Part shown: positions 17,760 to 26,633 of the stretch, in pieces | Layout: every line of letters begins with the position of its first letter | How positions within the stretch are numbered: the stretch's first letter is position 1 | Assembly: GCF_019904155.1 (NCBI RefSeq) | Contig: NZ_JAHCMB010000116.1 | Span: forward strand, 38,996 to 102,995 | Length of the DNA stretch: 64,000 nucleotides | Source: Paenibacillus sinensis | GTDB taxonomy: Bacteria; Bacillota; Bacilli; Paenibacillales; Paenibacillaceae | Direction of reading: 5' to 3' | The notes under the pieces: model-generated | The model's database searches: none | What the model was told of the DNA's origin: nothing | The model's input: the letters and a program-made list of their open reading frames with translations, nothing else | Program-made: the position numbers and the translations under genes

Positions 17760-17858
17760 ATGACAGCACCCGTTGGATGCTTTGGCTTCACATCGACCGG
17801 TACAATCCTGGTTCTGTTCATTCTTCTGGTAATCGTCAGCCGCACATTCTTCATCTAG
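17760..17858 (+). CDS. YjcZ-family small hydrophobic protein, 32 aa
   Basis: A 32-residue frame: MTAPVGCFGFTSTGTILVLF followed by ILLVIVSRTFFI. The Gly/Phe-rich head and one C-terminal membrane helix (ILVLFILLVIVS) are typical of the YjcZ/sporulation small protein family. AGAAGGAGGGT gives an excellent ribosome site before the ATG. Too short for standard gene finding. YjcZ-type proteins are often made in sporulation; I see no clear sporulation sigma promoter. Confidence 0.75.
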   Translation: MTAPVGCFGFTSTGTILVLFILLVIVSRTFFI

Positions 17859-17896
17859 TACCATCAGCAGAGCATGCACTTCTTATATTTCCAGTT

Positions 17897-17932
17897 AAAA
17901 AAAGACGGTGCGCAGCATGCGCACCGTCTTTT
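17897..17932. terminator. bidirectional terminator, yjcZ-like / DEAD-box helicase
   Basis: AAAAGACGGTGCGC pairs with GCGCACCGTCTTTT around AGCAT; perfect 14-base stem with A and T tracts. Confidence 0.9.
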
Positions 17933-17973
17933 GCTGTGAATGAAAGCTTCCGTTAAGGAACCGGAACCTGTTC

Positions 17974-19629
17974 TTAGATATCGTAAGAGTCCTCACGCTT
18001 CGGCGCGCGGCGTTCGCCGCCCTCCGGACGCTGGAATTTGTTGCGGTCGCCGCCGCCCCGGTAGCTCGAGCCATCGCGGCTGCCGCCATCACGGCTGCCC
18101 TTGTAGCCGCCGCTGCTGTATCCGCCGCGGTTTCCGCCGTCGCGGCTTCCGCCTTCGCGATTGCCGCCGTCGCGATTGCCTCCCTCACGGTTGCCGCCGC
18201 GATATCCGCCGCTGCCACTGCCGTATCCGCCGCGTCCACTGTATCCGCCATTCGGCTTGCGGCCGCTGCGCAGATCATGCTTGCCACCGCGGCGCTTCAC
18301 ACGGATTGGCTCCTCCGGAGTCAGCTGGATCTCCGAATCCTTCTTCTCGCCGGTCAGCAGCTTCATGGCTGCGGACAGCAGTTGAACGGAATCGTACTGC
18401 TCCAGCAGCTGGATGGCGATGCCTTTGTATTCGTTCAGTTCGGCATTCTCCATTGTATCCATCAGGCGCTCGGCCGTGACGCGCTGCTTGCCTTCGATTG
18501 CTTCAGCCATCGTAGGCAGCGGCTTGCGGGTAATCCGGTGACGGGTTACACGCTCAATGAGGCGAAGATGGTCGATCTCGCGCGGAGTCACGAACGACCA
18601 TGCGGTGCCTTCTTTGCCTGCACGGCCTGTACGGCCGATCCGGTGAACATAGCTCTCCGGGTCCTGCGGCAGGTCGAAGTTGATAACATGCGTTACGCCG
18701 GATACGTCCAGACCGCGCGCTGCAACGTCAGTCGCAACGAGCACGTCGATGCTGCCGTCGCGGAACTTGCGCATTACGGCGTCGCGCTGGTTCTGCGACA
18801 GGTCGCCGTGAAGACCGTCGGCGGAATAGCCGCGCTTCTGCAGAGCTTCGGACAGCTCGTCAACCCGGCGCTTCGTGCGTCCGAATACGATTGCCAGCTC
18901 AGGCGATTCCATGTCGATCAGGCGGCTGAGCGCTTCAAATTTCTGGCGCTCCGGTACTTCGATGTACGCCTGGTCGATCAGTGGTGCGCTAACCTGCTTC
19001 GGAATAACGGAGACATGCTCCGGATTCTTCAGGAACTGTTGGGCGAGACGCTGGATGTTCGGCGGCATCGTTGCCGAGAACAGCATCGTCTGGCGCTCTT
19101 CCGGCACAAGCTTCAGGATGGACTGGATGTCCTCCATGAAGCCCATATCCAGCATTTCGTCCGCTTCGTCAAGCACAACGGTCTGCACATCGTCAAGACG
19201 GATCGTTTTGCGGTTAATGTGGTCAAGAAGACGTCCCGGTGTACCGATGATGATCTGCGGTTTCTTCTTCAGTCCGCGAATCTGGCGGCCGATATCCTGC
19301 CCGCCGTAGATCGGCAGGGAACGGATACCTTTGAAGCGGCTCAGCTTGCCGATTTCTTCCGCTACCTGGATAGCCAGCTCGCGGGTTGGGGTCATGATGA
19401 GAGCCACAATCTTCTCTTCCTCACGGGCGATTTTGGAGATAAGCGGGATGCCAAAAGCTGCCGTCTTGCCTGTACCGGTCTGAGCTTGTCCAATCAGGTC
19501 GCTTCCGGTGAGAGCGATCGGGATAGACTGGGACTGAATCGGTGTTGCCTCCTCAAATCCAAGCTCTGTAATAGCTTGCAACACCTTCGGTTCCAAGTCG
19601 AATTCTGCGAATGTTTTCAAATTATCCAT
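17974..19629 (-). CDS. cshA: DEAD-box RNA helicase, CshA-like, RGG-rich tail
   Basis: ATP-dependent RNA unwinding in ribosome assembly and RNA degradation. The helicase motifs appear in order: AQTGTGKT (Walker A), [28 protein letters not shown], and [10 protein letters not shown]. The last 110 residues are a Gly/Arg/Asp-rich repeat tail ([12 protein letters not shown] type), RNA-binding and disordered. ATG 19629 lies only one base from AAGGAG, too close; the TTG at 19620 is ten bases away and may be the true start (product then begins MKTFAEF). The 551-residue size fits CshA. A leader of about 220 bases suggests cold- or RNA-level control. Confidence 0.93.
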   Translation of the reverse strand: MDNLKTFAEFDLEPKVLQAITELGFEEATPIQSQSIPIALTGSDLIGQAQTGTGKTAAFGIPLISKIAREEEKIVALIMTPTRELAIQVAEEIGKLSRFKGIRSLPIYGGQDIGRQIRGLKKKPQIIIGTPGRLLDHINRKTIRLDDVQTVVLDEADEMLDMGFMEDIQSILKLVPEERQTMLFSATMPPNIQRLAQQFLKNPEHVSVIPKQVSAPLIDQAYIEVPERQKFEALSRLIDMESPELAIVFGRTKRRVDELSEALQKRGYSADGLHGDLSQNQRDAVMRKFRDGSIDVLVATDVAARGLDVSGVTHVINFDLPQDPESYVHRIGRTGRAGKEGTAWSFVTPREIDHLRLIERVTRHRITRKPLPTMAEAIEGKQRVTAERLMDTMENAELNEYKGIAIQLLEQYDSVQLLSAAMKLLTGEKKDSEIQLTPEEPIRVKRRGGKHDLRSGRKPNGGYSGRGGYGSGSGGYRGGNREGGNRDGGNREGGSRDGGNRGGYSSGGYKGSRDGGSRDGSSYRGGGDRNKFQRPEGGERRAPKREDSYDI

Positions 19630-19861
19630 GCTCCTTCTATATAGTGGACATTCCACATACTTGTCTGTATTCTTAAGTAGCGGCAATCGTTTATAGACTG
19701 TCCAATCTTGTCGGAAACTCTGCATAGTTTCGCGTTAAGGGGCGGCTCACCGCCCAATCGTCGTGTGCTCCAATAAGTCCGAATCCGCTCGCGGCTTATA
19801 TATCGAAACAATGCAAAATGTTCATTGTAACGCTCTACTCAAGAATATCCTATACATTATA
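19630..19861 (-). promoter_or_regulatory. long 5' leader and promoter of cshA
   Basis: The minus-strand TATAAT at 19856-19861 has an extended TG (TGATATAAT) but no good -35. The leader of about 220 bases contains a GC hairpin (GGGCGG-TGAG-CCGCCC, 19738-19755) and no open frame with a ribosome site. Long leaders are common on cold-inducible helicase genes. Confidence 0.45.
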
Positions 19862-19957
19862 TCACAACAATAAAGAGGAAAGCCAGTGTGTTCCTTTCAA
19901 TGATTTTTGCATGTTTTACATTTCTGTTTACAACTACTTTTGGAAGGTGATTTCTGC

Positions 19958-20779
19958 TTGCCACGATACCTCTTAAGCCTTCTTGCCGTTGTATTCGGCT
20001 CCGCATTGATTGCGGCCGGCTTCAATCTGTTTCTCATACCGGTTCGCTTGCTAAGCGGCGGTGTATCCGGTCTGGCCATGCTCGTCAGCTACTTTACGCC
20101 CCTAAGCGTCAGCCTGCTCTATCTCCTTCTCAATATTCCGCTGCTTCTTGCGGGCTGGTTCCAGCTCGGACGGCGGTTCATCATCCTGAGCATAGCTTCC
20201 GTCGCCGCGGCTACCTGGCTGATTGAACTGATTCCCGTCAAGCCTCTGGTTTCAGACACCTTACTCGCCGCCGTCTTCGGCGGCGTTCTTGTCGGCATCG
20301 GAAGCGGCATTTCATTTCGGGCCGGCGGTTCGTCGGGTGGCTTCGATATTCTGGGCTCGATCATCAGCCGGCGCCGGGACTTCCCGATCGGAAGCGTGCT
20401 CGTGTCGCTTAATGCGCTTGTCATCCTGGCGGCAGGCTATCTGGAGAACAACTGGAATATCGCGCTTGCTTCCATGCTGTCCATGTATGTAACCGGACGT
20501 GTGGTCGATTTCATCCACATCAGCCACATCAAGGTGACGGTCTTTATCGTGACGAACCGTACCGATGAAATGCTCCATGAGCTGCTCGCCCTTCAGCGAG
20601 GCGTCACGAAGATCCGGACCGAAGGCGCATACTCTCATACAGAGAAGGATATGCTTATGACCGTAACGACCCGCTACGAGCTGGTCGAGCTGAAGCGGAT
20701 TGTCAAGAACAGCGATCCTCAAGCCTTTGTCAATATTGTTGAAACCGTCGGCGTGATGGGTTCTTTCCGAAAAGGATAA
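19958..20779 (+). CDS. YitT-family membrane protein with DUF2179 domain
   Basis: 273 residues. Five or six membrane helices (YLLSLLAVVFGSALIAAGFN first) with GGSSGGFDILGSII, then a cytoplasmic DUF2179 domain of about 80 residues (VTVFIVTNRTDEM, LQRGVTKIRTEGAYS, TRYELVELKRIV). This is the standard YitT architecture; function undefined. I chose TTG 19958, which has GGAAGGTGA at correct spacing, over the track-like ATG further upstream. Confidence 0.9.
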   Translation: MPRYLLSLLAVVFGSALIAAGFNLFLIPVRLLSGGVSGLAMLVSYFTPLSVSLLYLLLNIPLLLAGWFQLGRRFIILSIASVAAATWLIELIPVKPLVSDTLLAAVFGGVLVGIGSGISFRAGGSSGGFDILGSIISRRRDFPIGSVLVSLNALVILAAGYLENNWNIALASMLSMYVTGRVVDFIHISHIKVTVFIVTNRTDEMLHELLALQRGVTKIRTEGAYSHTEKDMLMTVTTRYELVELKRIVKNSDPQAFVNIVETVGVMGSFRKG

Positions 20780-20948
20780 CGGTTAATGGATGCACTTGAT
20801 TAAAAATTGTGATATATTGAAAATGTTCAGACGCAATACAATAATCATGAAGATTCTGCTTTGCCCTCTATTCCAGGCACTTGTCGTTTTTTTGGGTGAA
20901 ACCTGAATGCAAGTTCAGCAACATTCGAAAAAGGAAAGGGTGATTACT

Positions 20949-21143
20949 GTGGAAATGGAAACGGTAAAACTGTCAGCAATCGTCATGAAGTGGTATCCGG
21001 ATATGATGCCGTTTCTCAAGCAGGACGAACTCGATTCCATGATCGTTCTGCGGGATGGGCTGAGCATACTGGACTCTGCTGATGCGATGGACATCATTCA
21101 GTACAGCATTTGCGAGCATCAGGATTCTGCGTATCTTCATTAA
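20949..21143 (+). CDS. small conserved-looking hypothetical, 64 aa
   Basis: A 64-residue soluble acidic protein: MEMETVKLSAIVMKWYPDMM at the start, then FLKQDELDSMIVLRDGL and DAMDIIQYSICEHQ. Start GTG 20949 (nine bases after AAGG) or the ATG six bases on. No family recognised. It has its own terminator, and upstream TGATATATT looks like an extended -10. Short amphipathic helices dominate; no cysteine pair or DNA-binding motif is apparent. Confidence 0.6.
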   Translation: MEMETVKLSAIVMKWYPDMMPFLKQDELDSMIVLRDGLSILDSADAMDIIQYSICEHQDSAYLH

Positions 21144-21168
21144 GTACAGCAGTACGTAGCTTTAGGTT

Positions 21169-21206
21169 GCCGCTTGACCGGCCGATAGACCGGTTAGGCG
21201 GCTTTT
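21169..21206 (+). terminator. terminator
   Basis: GCCGCTTGACCGG pairs with CCGGTTAGGCGGC, then TTTT. Confidence 0.85.
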
Positions 21207-21425
21207 ACTTTGTCAGGGACCTTCCTGCTTCCGCAATTTTGAAAAATAACGTTTATATCCGCTGCCCCCGGTTTAAAAAAACAAAGTACCGTAAAATCGG
21301 GATAGTCATACAGGAGCCTTGCAGAATCGAAACCATGTTCAACCATTTTGATTACAAAGTTGTTCTTTAAAAAGGAAACTGTTCTTATATAATTTAAGCA
21401 ACGTACATAAAAGGAGAGAGAACAA

Positions 21426-22691
21426 ATGAATATCACATGGGCTATATTGATGGTGGCCCTGGGAGGTGTCGGCGTGCAGCAACCGGCTCATAACACGGAT
21501 GTTGCAGCCGTACTAAAGTCCGCCACCAATACAGCCGTTGCCGTCAGCCAAACCACAACTCCGGGGACTGCGGCCTCCAGCGCGAACTCTGGGAACACCG
21601 CCGGAAGCGCCACTGCTGCTCCATCCGCTTCGGCTTCGCCTGCGGCATCACCGGATGCCGGAACCGCTGCTCCGCTGCCCGATCCGCAGCCGGATGCACC
21701 CAAGGTCAAGGGGATATACGTAACGGCCTACAGCGCGGGCGGATCACGGATGGATACACTGATGGACCTGATCGACAAGACAGAGCTGAACGCCATGGTC
21801 ATCGATATCAAGGATGACGCCGGCTATATCACGTACAAGACGGATAATGCCGAATTGCAGAAGCTCGGCAAGCCGCAGCCTTTTATCGGAGATATCAACA
21901 AACTGATGGAACGGCTCAAGAAACATGATGTATACCCGATCGCCCGGATTGTGGTGTTTAAAGATACCGTTCTGGCGAAGAAGAATCCCGAATTGTCGTT
22001 CGTCAAGAGCGACGGCTCCGTCTGGAGCAACAGCAAAGGTGACAGCTTCGTCAACCCATATAATGAAGCGGTATGGAAATACAATGTCGATATCGCGAAG
22101 GAAGCCGTCAAGCTGGGCTTCAAGGAAATCCAGTTCGACTATGTCCGGTTCCCGGAAGGCTTCGAGAAGCGGGCCGACTCGTTGAAATATACGAAGGTCC
22201 CGGGCAAGAGCAGGGTGGATATCGTAGGCGACTTCGTCAAATACGCCAAGCAGGAGCTAAATCCACTCGGTGTGAGAGTCTCGGTGGACATCTTCGGCTA
22301 CGCCGCTTCGGTACCGGCTGCGGAAGGCATCGGCCAGGACTTTGTGAAGATCTCCAAGAATGTCGATGTCATCAGTCCAATGATCTATCCAAGCCATTAC
22401 TCGACGGGCTGGTTCAACGTGAAGGATCCGGATAAGAATCCATACGCGACGATTAAAGGCTCCATGGTGGATACCCACAAGAAGCTGGACCCGCTCGGCA
22501 GCTATAAACCGACGATCCGGCCGTGGATTCAGGACTTTACCGCAAGCTGGCTTGGCAGCGGCCATTACATCAAATACGGCAAGCAGCAGGTTGAGGATCA
22601 GATCCGCGCCCTGAAGGAAGAGAATGTTGACGAATTCCTGCTCTGGAATGCAAATAACCGGTATTCAGCTGGTGTCGATTACGAAAAATAA
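21426..22691 (+). CDS. exported putative glycoside hydrolase (DUF4015)
   Basis: 421 residues. A weak N-terminal export signal or anchor is followed by a low-complexity Ala/Ser/Thr/Pro linker (about 30-90), then a TIM-barrel domain. VKGIYVTAYSAGG opens it; FDYVRFPEGF and VSVDIFGYA match the DUF4015 group (YngK-like), and the Asp in FDYVRFP and the SPMIYPSHY segment are typical. A cell-wall or polysaccharide role is likely but no substrate is proven. The ATG follows AAAGGAGAG. It is monocistronic. Confidence 0.87.
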   Translation: MNITWAILMVALGGVGVQQPAHNTDVAAVLKSATNTAVAVSQTTTPGTAASSANSGNTAGSATAAPSASASPAASPDAGTAAPLPDPQPDAPKVKGIYVTAYSAGGSRMDTLMDLIDKTELNAMVIDIKDDAGYITYKTDNAELQKLGKPQPFIGDINKLMERLKKHDVYPIARIVVFKDTVLAKKNPELSFVKSDGSVWSNSKGDSFVNPYNEAVWKYNVDIAKEAVKLGFKEIQFDYVRFPEGFEKRADSLKYTKVPGKSRVDIVGDFVKYAKQELNPLGVRVSVDIFGYAASVPAAEGIGQDFVKISKNVDVISPMIYPSHYSTGWFNVKDPDKNPYATIKGSMVDTHKKLDPLGSYKPTIRPWIQDFTASWLGSGHYIKYGKQQVEDQIRALKEENVDEFLLWNANNRYSAGVDYEK

Positions 22692-22743
22692 AGATTACCG
22701 CTCTTTATCCAAGCTTATCCTTTCATTAATAGGATTTGACCCG

Positions 22744-22770
22744 GAACCCGGCGACGCAGCCGGGTTCTTT
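22744..22770 (+). terminator. terminator of the DUF4015 gene
   Basis: GAACCCGGC pairs with GCCGGGTTC, then TTTATT. Confidence 0.8.
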
Positions 22771-22812
22771 ATTGGGTAATCCGTCAATCTCACAGATAAC
22801 GAGGCATAATTT

Positions 22813-24192
22813 ATGAAATCCACATCTTCTTTGTCGCAAAAAACGACCCAGTTTCTGCATATTTTCTTCCCGATATTCGTCACCCAGATTGCGCTCTCAG
22901 CCATCACCTTCTTCGATACGAATATGTCGGGGCGCTTCGGTACCGCCGACCTGGCAGGCGTTGCCATCGGCACAAGCCTTTGGATTCCTGTTCAGACAGG
23001 TCTGAACGGAATTCTGATCGGTCTGACGCCGATCGTCTCCCAGCTGCTCGGCAAAAAACGCGAAAGCGACGTGGCTCCGCAAGTCATGCAGGGCATCTGG
23101 CTGTCGCTTGCCGTATCGGCGCTTGTGCTGGCTGGAGGAGCGCTTGTACTCAGACCCATTCTGGACTTTATGAATCTGGAGCCTGATGTGCGCAGAATCG
23201 CTTTCCGCTTTCTGATATCCATCTCATTCGGAGTCATTCCGCTGTTCGCTTATACGGTTCTGCGCAGCTTCATCGACGCTACCGGCCAGACCCGGGTGTC
23301 CATGTTCATTACGCTTATTGCCCTGCCGGTCAATGTTGGCCTGAACGCCCTGCTGATCTTTGGCTATTGGGGCTTCCCCAAGCTTGGCGGGGTCGGAGCC
23401 GGCGTCGCGTCTGCAATCACCTATTGGGTAATCTTCGCCGTTGCACTGCTGTTCGTGTACCGGTCTGAGCCTTTCAAGGGCTTAAAGGCGCTGCGGCGTT
23501 TCTACGCTCCATCGCTCTCGGCGTTCAAGGACCAGCTGAAAATCGGCGTGCCTATCGGCTTCTCCATCTTCTTCGAGACAGCCGTCTTCTCAGCGGTTAC
23601 TCTGCTCATGAGCCGGTTCGATACTGTAACGATCGCTGCCCATCAGGCCGCAATCAACTTCGCCTCCACTCTGTATATGATCCCGCTCAGTATTTGCATG
23701 AGCTTGACGATACTGGTCGGCTACGAAGCGGGCTCCGGGCGGTTGAAGGACGCCCGCCAATACAGTGTACTCGGAATTGGCACCGCCGCCGCTATGTCCC
23801 TCGTGACGGCGCTCGTGCTGCTGTTCGCCGGACGGCATGTGGCCGGTTTGTATTCCACCGACCCCAAAGTGATCTCGCTGATCAAGCAATTTCTGATCTA
23901 TGCGATCTTCTTCCAGATTTCGGACGCCATCGCCACACCGACTCAGGGTGTTCTGCGCGGTTATAAAGATGTGAATCCCGCATTCATTATTTGCTTCATT
24001 GCCTACTGGATTCTCGGGCTTCCCATCGGCTATGTGCTGGCCGAGCATACATCCATGGGCGCCTTCGGCTACTGGATCGGCCTGATCGCAGGACTCGCCA
24101 TCGGCGCCGCACTGCTGCTGGGACGTCTGGTGACCGTTCAGCGGCACTTCGCATCGGAGCATGTCCTTGGATCAACAGCCGTGCAGAAATAG
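22813..24192 (+). CDS. MATE-family efflux transporter (NorM-like)
   Basis: 459 residues with twelve membrane helices in two similar halves. FVTQIALSAITFFDTNMSGR in helix one and FFETAVFSAVTLLMSRFDTV in helix seven are the paired MATE signatures. It likely exports cationic drugs or metabolites in exchange for Na+ or H+. The ribosome site is weak (GAGG, far from ATG). Its downstream hairpin is shared with the convergent pfk gene. Confidence 0.93.
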   Translation: MKSTSSLSQKTTQFLHIFFPIFVTQIALSAITFFDTNMSGRFGTADLAGVAIGTSLWIPVQTGLNGILIGLTPIVSQLLGKKRESDVAPQVMQGIWLSLAVSALVLAGGALVLRPILDFMNLEPDVRRIAFRFLISISFGVIPLFAYTVLRSFIDATGQTRVSMFITLIALPVNVGLNALLIFGYWGFPKLGGVGAGVASAITYWVIFAVALLFVYRSEPFKGLKALRRFYAPSLSAFKDQLKIGVPIGFSIFFETAVFSAVTLLMSRFDTVTIAAHQAAINFASTLYMIPLSICMSLTILVGYEAGSGRLKDARQYSVLGIGTAAAMSLVTALVLLFAGRHVAGLYSTDPKVISLIKQFLIYAIFFQISDAIATPTQGVLRGYKDVNPAFIICFIAYWILGLPIGYVLAEHTSMGAFGYWIGLIAGLAIGAALLLGRLVTVQRHFASEHVLGSTAVQK

Positions 24193-24250
24193 ACCTCTTC
24201 AATTCAGATTACATGAGGAAATGAGCTCCGAACTTGATACGCGCAAAAAA

Positions 24251-24287
24251 AGGACCTGTCCGACACCCAAGGTGATGGACAGGTCCT
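24251..24287. terminator. bidirectional terminator, MATE / pfk
   Basis: AGGACCTGTCC pairs with GGACAGGTCCT; the minus strand continues TTTTTT, so it chiefly ends pfk. Confidence 0.9.
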
Positions 24288-24311
24288 TCCTGTTCAGATC
24301 CGAAGAAATGG

Positions 24312-25283
24312 TTATTGAGAAAGACGGGAGGCCAGGTTGTACAGCTCTACATTGAAATCTTTCTTCGTATTCACGACTTGATCGATATCTGTAAGCACAA
24401 GCTCGCCCTTGATCATGCCGCAGGCTTTGCCCGATTCGCCTTCGATCATCTTGCGGACGGCGAAATCAGCAAGACGGCTCGCCAGGTTTCGGTCAGCTGG
24501 AGTCGGGCTACCGCCGCGCTGGATATGACCCAGCACCGTAACACGGGCGTCGATGGAAGCATGGCGTTCCTTGAGCGCTTGTGCGATATCTTCCCCTTTG
24601 CCTACGCCTTCGGCCACAATAACGATACTGTGGCGCTTGCCTTTGGCAAAGTTCTCTTTCATCCGGTCGGCGACTTCATCCAAATCGTATGGCATTTCCG
24701 GCACCAGAATTGTCTCGGCTCCCGAAGCCAGTCCTGCGTGAAGAGCGATGTCGCCGCAATGGCGTCCCATAACCTCAACAACGGAAGAGCGTTCATGAGA
24801 GGACATGGTGTCGCGTAGCTTGTTAATAGCGTCTACCACAATGCTAACAGCTGTGTCGAAACCGATCGTGTAGTCGGTGAACGAGATATCATTGTCGATC
24901 GTGCCCGGCAGACCCATGGTCTTGATGCCAAGCTTGCTCAGCTTGTTGGCACCGTTGTATGAGCCGTCGCCGCCGATAACAACAAGACCGTCGATTCCGT
25001 ACTCACGCAAGATATCGGCGCCCTTCTGCTGGCCCTCAGGCTTCAGGAATTCCAGACATCGTGCGGACTGCAGAATGGTGCCCCCGCGCTGAATGATGTC
25101 GCCTACACTGCGGATATCCATCGGGAAGATATCACGGTTCAGAAGTCCCTGATATCCCCGCTGAATGCCGTACACTTCAACCCCGAAGAAAAGGGCGCTG
25201 CGCACAACGGCGCGAACGGCGGCGTTCATGCCCTGCGAGTCTCCGCCGCTGGTCAATACTGCGATTTTCTTTACTTCTGCCAT
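24312..25283 (-). CDS. pfkA: ATP-dependent 6-phosphofructokinase
   Basis: Phosphorylates fructose 6-phosphate, the committed step of glycolysis. 323 residues, a standard bacterial PfkA length. Motifs: TSGGDSQGMNAAVRAVVR (ATP site; most PfkA have Pro where this has Gln), GGDGSYNGA, PGTIDNDI with the catalytic aspartate, MGRHCGDIA, and GHIQRGGSPT. ILQSARC replaces the usual ILYTARC. It lies 24 bases downstream of ytpB and is not beside pyk, unlike the normal Bacillales pfkA-pyk pair, so it may be a second copy. The start follows AAGGAGG. Confidence 0.9.
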   Translation of the reverse strand: MAEVKKIAVLTSGGDSQGMNAAVRAVVRSALFFGVEVYGIQRGYQGLLNRDIFPMDIRSVGDIIQRGGTILQSARCLEFLKPEGQQKGADILREYGIDGLVVIGGDGSYNGANKLSKLGIKTMGLPGTIDNDISFTDYTIGFDTAVSIVVDAINKLRDTMSSHERSSVVEVMGRHCGDIALHAGLASGAETILVPEMPYDLDEVADRMKENFAKGKRHSIVIVAEGVGKGEDIAQALKERHASIDARVTVLGHIQRGGSPTPADRNLASRLADFAVRKMIEGESGKACGMIKGELVLTDIDQVVNTKKDFNVELYNLASRLSQ

Positions 25284-25307
25284 ACGAATGGTTTCCTCCT
25301 TAAAATG

Positions 25308-26405
25308 CTAATACAAATGCTTGCGTATCCAGCGGCTGTTCGCGAAGAAGAAGAGCCGGGTCAGCGGGCTTCTCTTCATCAGCTTCTTGGATACAGTGCG
25401 AACCTCCCGTTGTTCGCTTACTTTCGGATCGGATAAATACAATGCCAGCAGCCCTTCAATGACCATACGGTGCAGGGGCGTGTCAGGTATGTTCAGGACA
25501 TCTTTCCGTGCCCACTCCACTATGGAAGCAATCCGATTCAGCATCGTTTCCGTACTGTCATAGTAGTTGCAAAAATTCAGATCGCCGCCGGCGCGGTCTT
25601 CATCCTGGTCGATCAAATAATCCAGCATAATATGCAGGCAGCATAAATGCGGAAAATAACCAGCCCTGATCAAGGAAGCGTCCGCCTTCTCCAGCCTGGA
25701 ATCGCAGGAGGCCAGAAACAGCATGAAAACACCCAGCGTCGATCCCGTCGCCGCCGCAAATTCATTCCAATATAAATGCGGCGCCCGGCTTCGCTTCTCC
25801 TCCCACCATTTCTGAAGTGCGGCTTCCCTTAAATCCGGACGAATATGCTTATATACCTGCAGATCAGTATACAGTTCGGCCAAATCGTAAATCTCCTGGG
25901 CCGCAGAGGCATATCCGGGAAGCTTCCCAATCATATCCTGGCAGGTGCGAACCAGACGATGCAGGTAACCGCCGTCATCTTGCTCGGCGCGAAGTGCGTA
26001 GTAATTAACGGGCTCGGCGCCGGGCGTAACGGCGTCCAGCATCGACCGGTGCAGCAGCCGGAAATCCTCCGGGTCCATGGATGTGCTTCGGTCGCACAGG
26101 TTATCCAGGTAATCGCTGATCGTCTGGTAAGCCACAATCAGCGGGATGAGGATATGCCTCATGGGCAGATTGCCCGCAGCATACACGCCTCCACCCTGAC
26201 AATGAAACTTCTTCGTCTCTATGCTTGCGAGCGCTTGTCTTCGAAGCTCGGGATCGGGAATCCCTTCCGCATCTTTACGCCATAGATTCAGGCAGCTTTC
26301 CACCTCAGGCAGGACATATCTGTAGACTCTGCTCATTAACCCAATCGGGCCGCGCGGGCTTGAGGGACGGCCTTGCTCAAATTCACTCAATGACGGTGCC
26401 TCCAC
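25308..26405 (-). CDS. ytpB: YtpB-type terpene synthase (tetraprenyl-beta-curcumene synthase family, DUF2600)
   Basis: 365 residues. In Bacillus YtpB cyclises all-trans tetraprenyl (C35) diphosphate to tetraprenyl-beta-curcumene for sesquarterpenes. Acid-rich regions fit metal-diphosphate binding: TISDYLDNLCDR at about residue 95 and DYLIDQDEDRAGGDLN at about 265, plus KKFHCQGGGVYA near the start. The start GTG follows AAGGAG by eight bases. Its partner cyclase (squalene-hopene/Tc type) is not in the window. Likely co-transcribed with pfkA. Confidence 0.87.
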   Translation of the reverse strand: MEAPSLSEFEQGRPSSPRGPIGLMSRVYRYVLPEVESCLNLWRKDAEGIPDPELRRQALASIETKKFHCQGGGVYAAGNLPMRHILIPLIVAYQTISDYLDNLCDRSTSMDPEDFRLLHRSMLDAVTPGAEPVNYYALRAEQDDGGYLHRLVRTCQDMIGKLPGYASAAQEIYDLAELYTDLQVYKHIRPDLREAALQKWWEEKRSRAPHLYWNEFAAATGSTLGVFMLFLASCDSRLEKADASLIRAGYFPHLCCLHIMLDYLIDQDEDRAGGDLNFCNYYDSTETMLNRIASIVEWARKDVLNIPDTPLHRMVIEGLLALYLSDPKVSEQREVRTVSKKLMKRSPLTRLFFFANSRWIRKHLY

Positions 26406-26541
26406 ATTGTTGTCTCCTTATCCAAATCATAATCATTATAATATGAGTCAAACGTTAGTACAAACAACAAAATCACTTTCAGAGCGCCCTGCAAAATCTA
26501 AGAGAATAGAAAGCGCATCCCTAATCCAAAGTACTTTATGT

Positions 26542-26547
26542 TATACT
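26542..26547 (+). promoter_or_regulatory. -10 element upstream of the MFS gene
   Basis: TATACT preceded by TG (TGTTATACT), an extended -10; no convincing -35. About 90 bases before the MFS start in an AT-rich 200-base gap shared with divergent ytpB. Confidence 0.35.
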
Positions 26548-26633
26548 AACCGTATTTCATTCCGGGGAGTGTATTTTTACATGAATTTTACTTCAGGTTT
26601 ACACACTGAGCGGATTTCGGGAAGGTGTTTCTG

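Noticed and set aside
18277..19644. 455-residue plus-strand frame
   Set aside because: Opposite the DEAD-box helicase core; no motif, no ribosome site.
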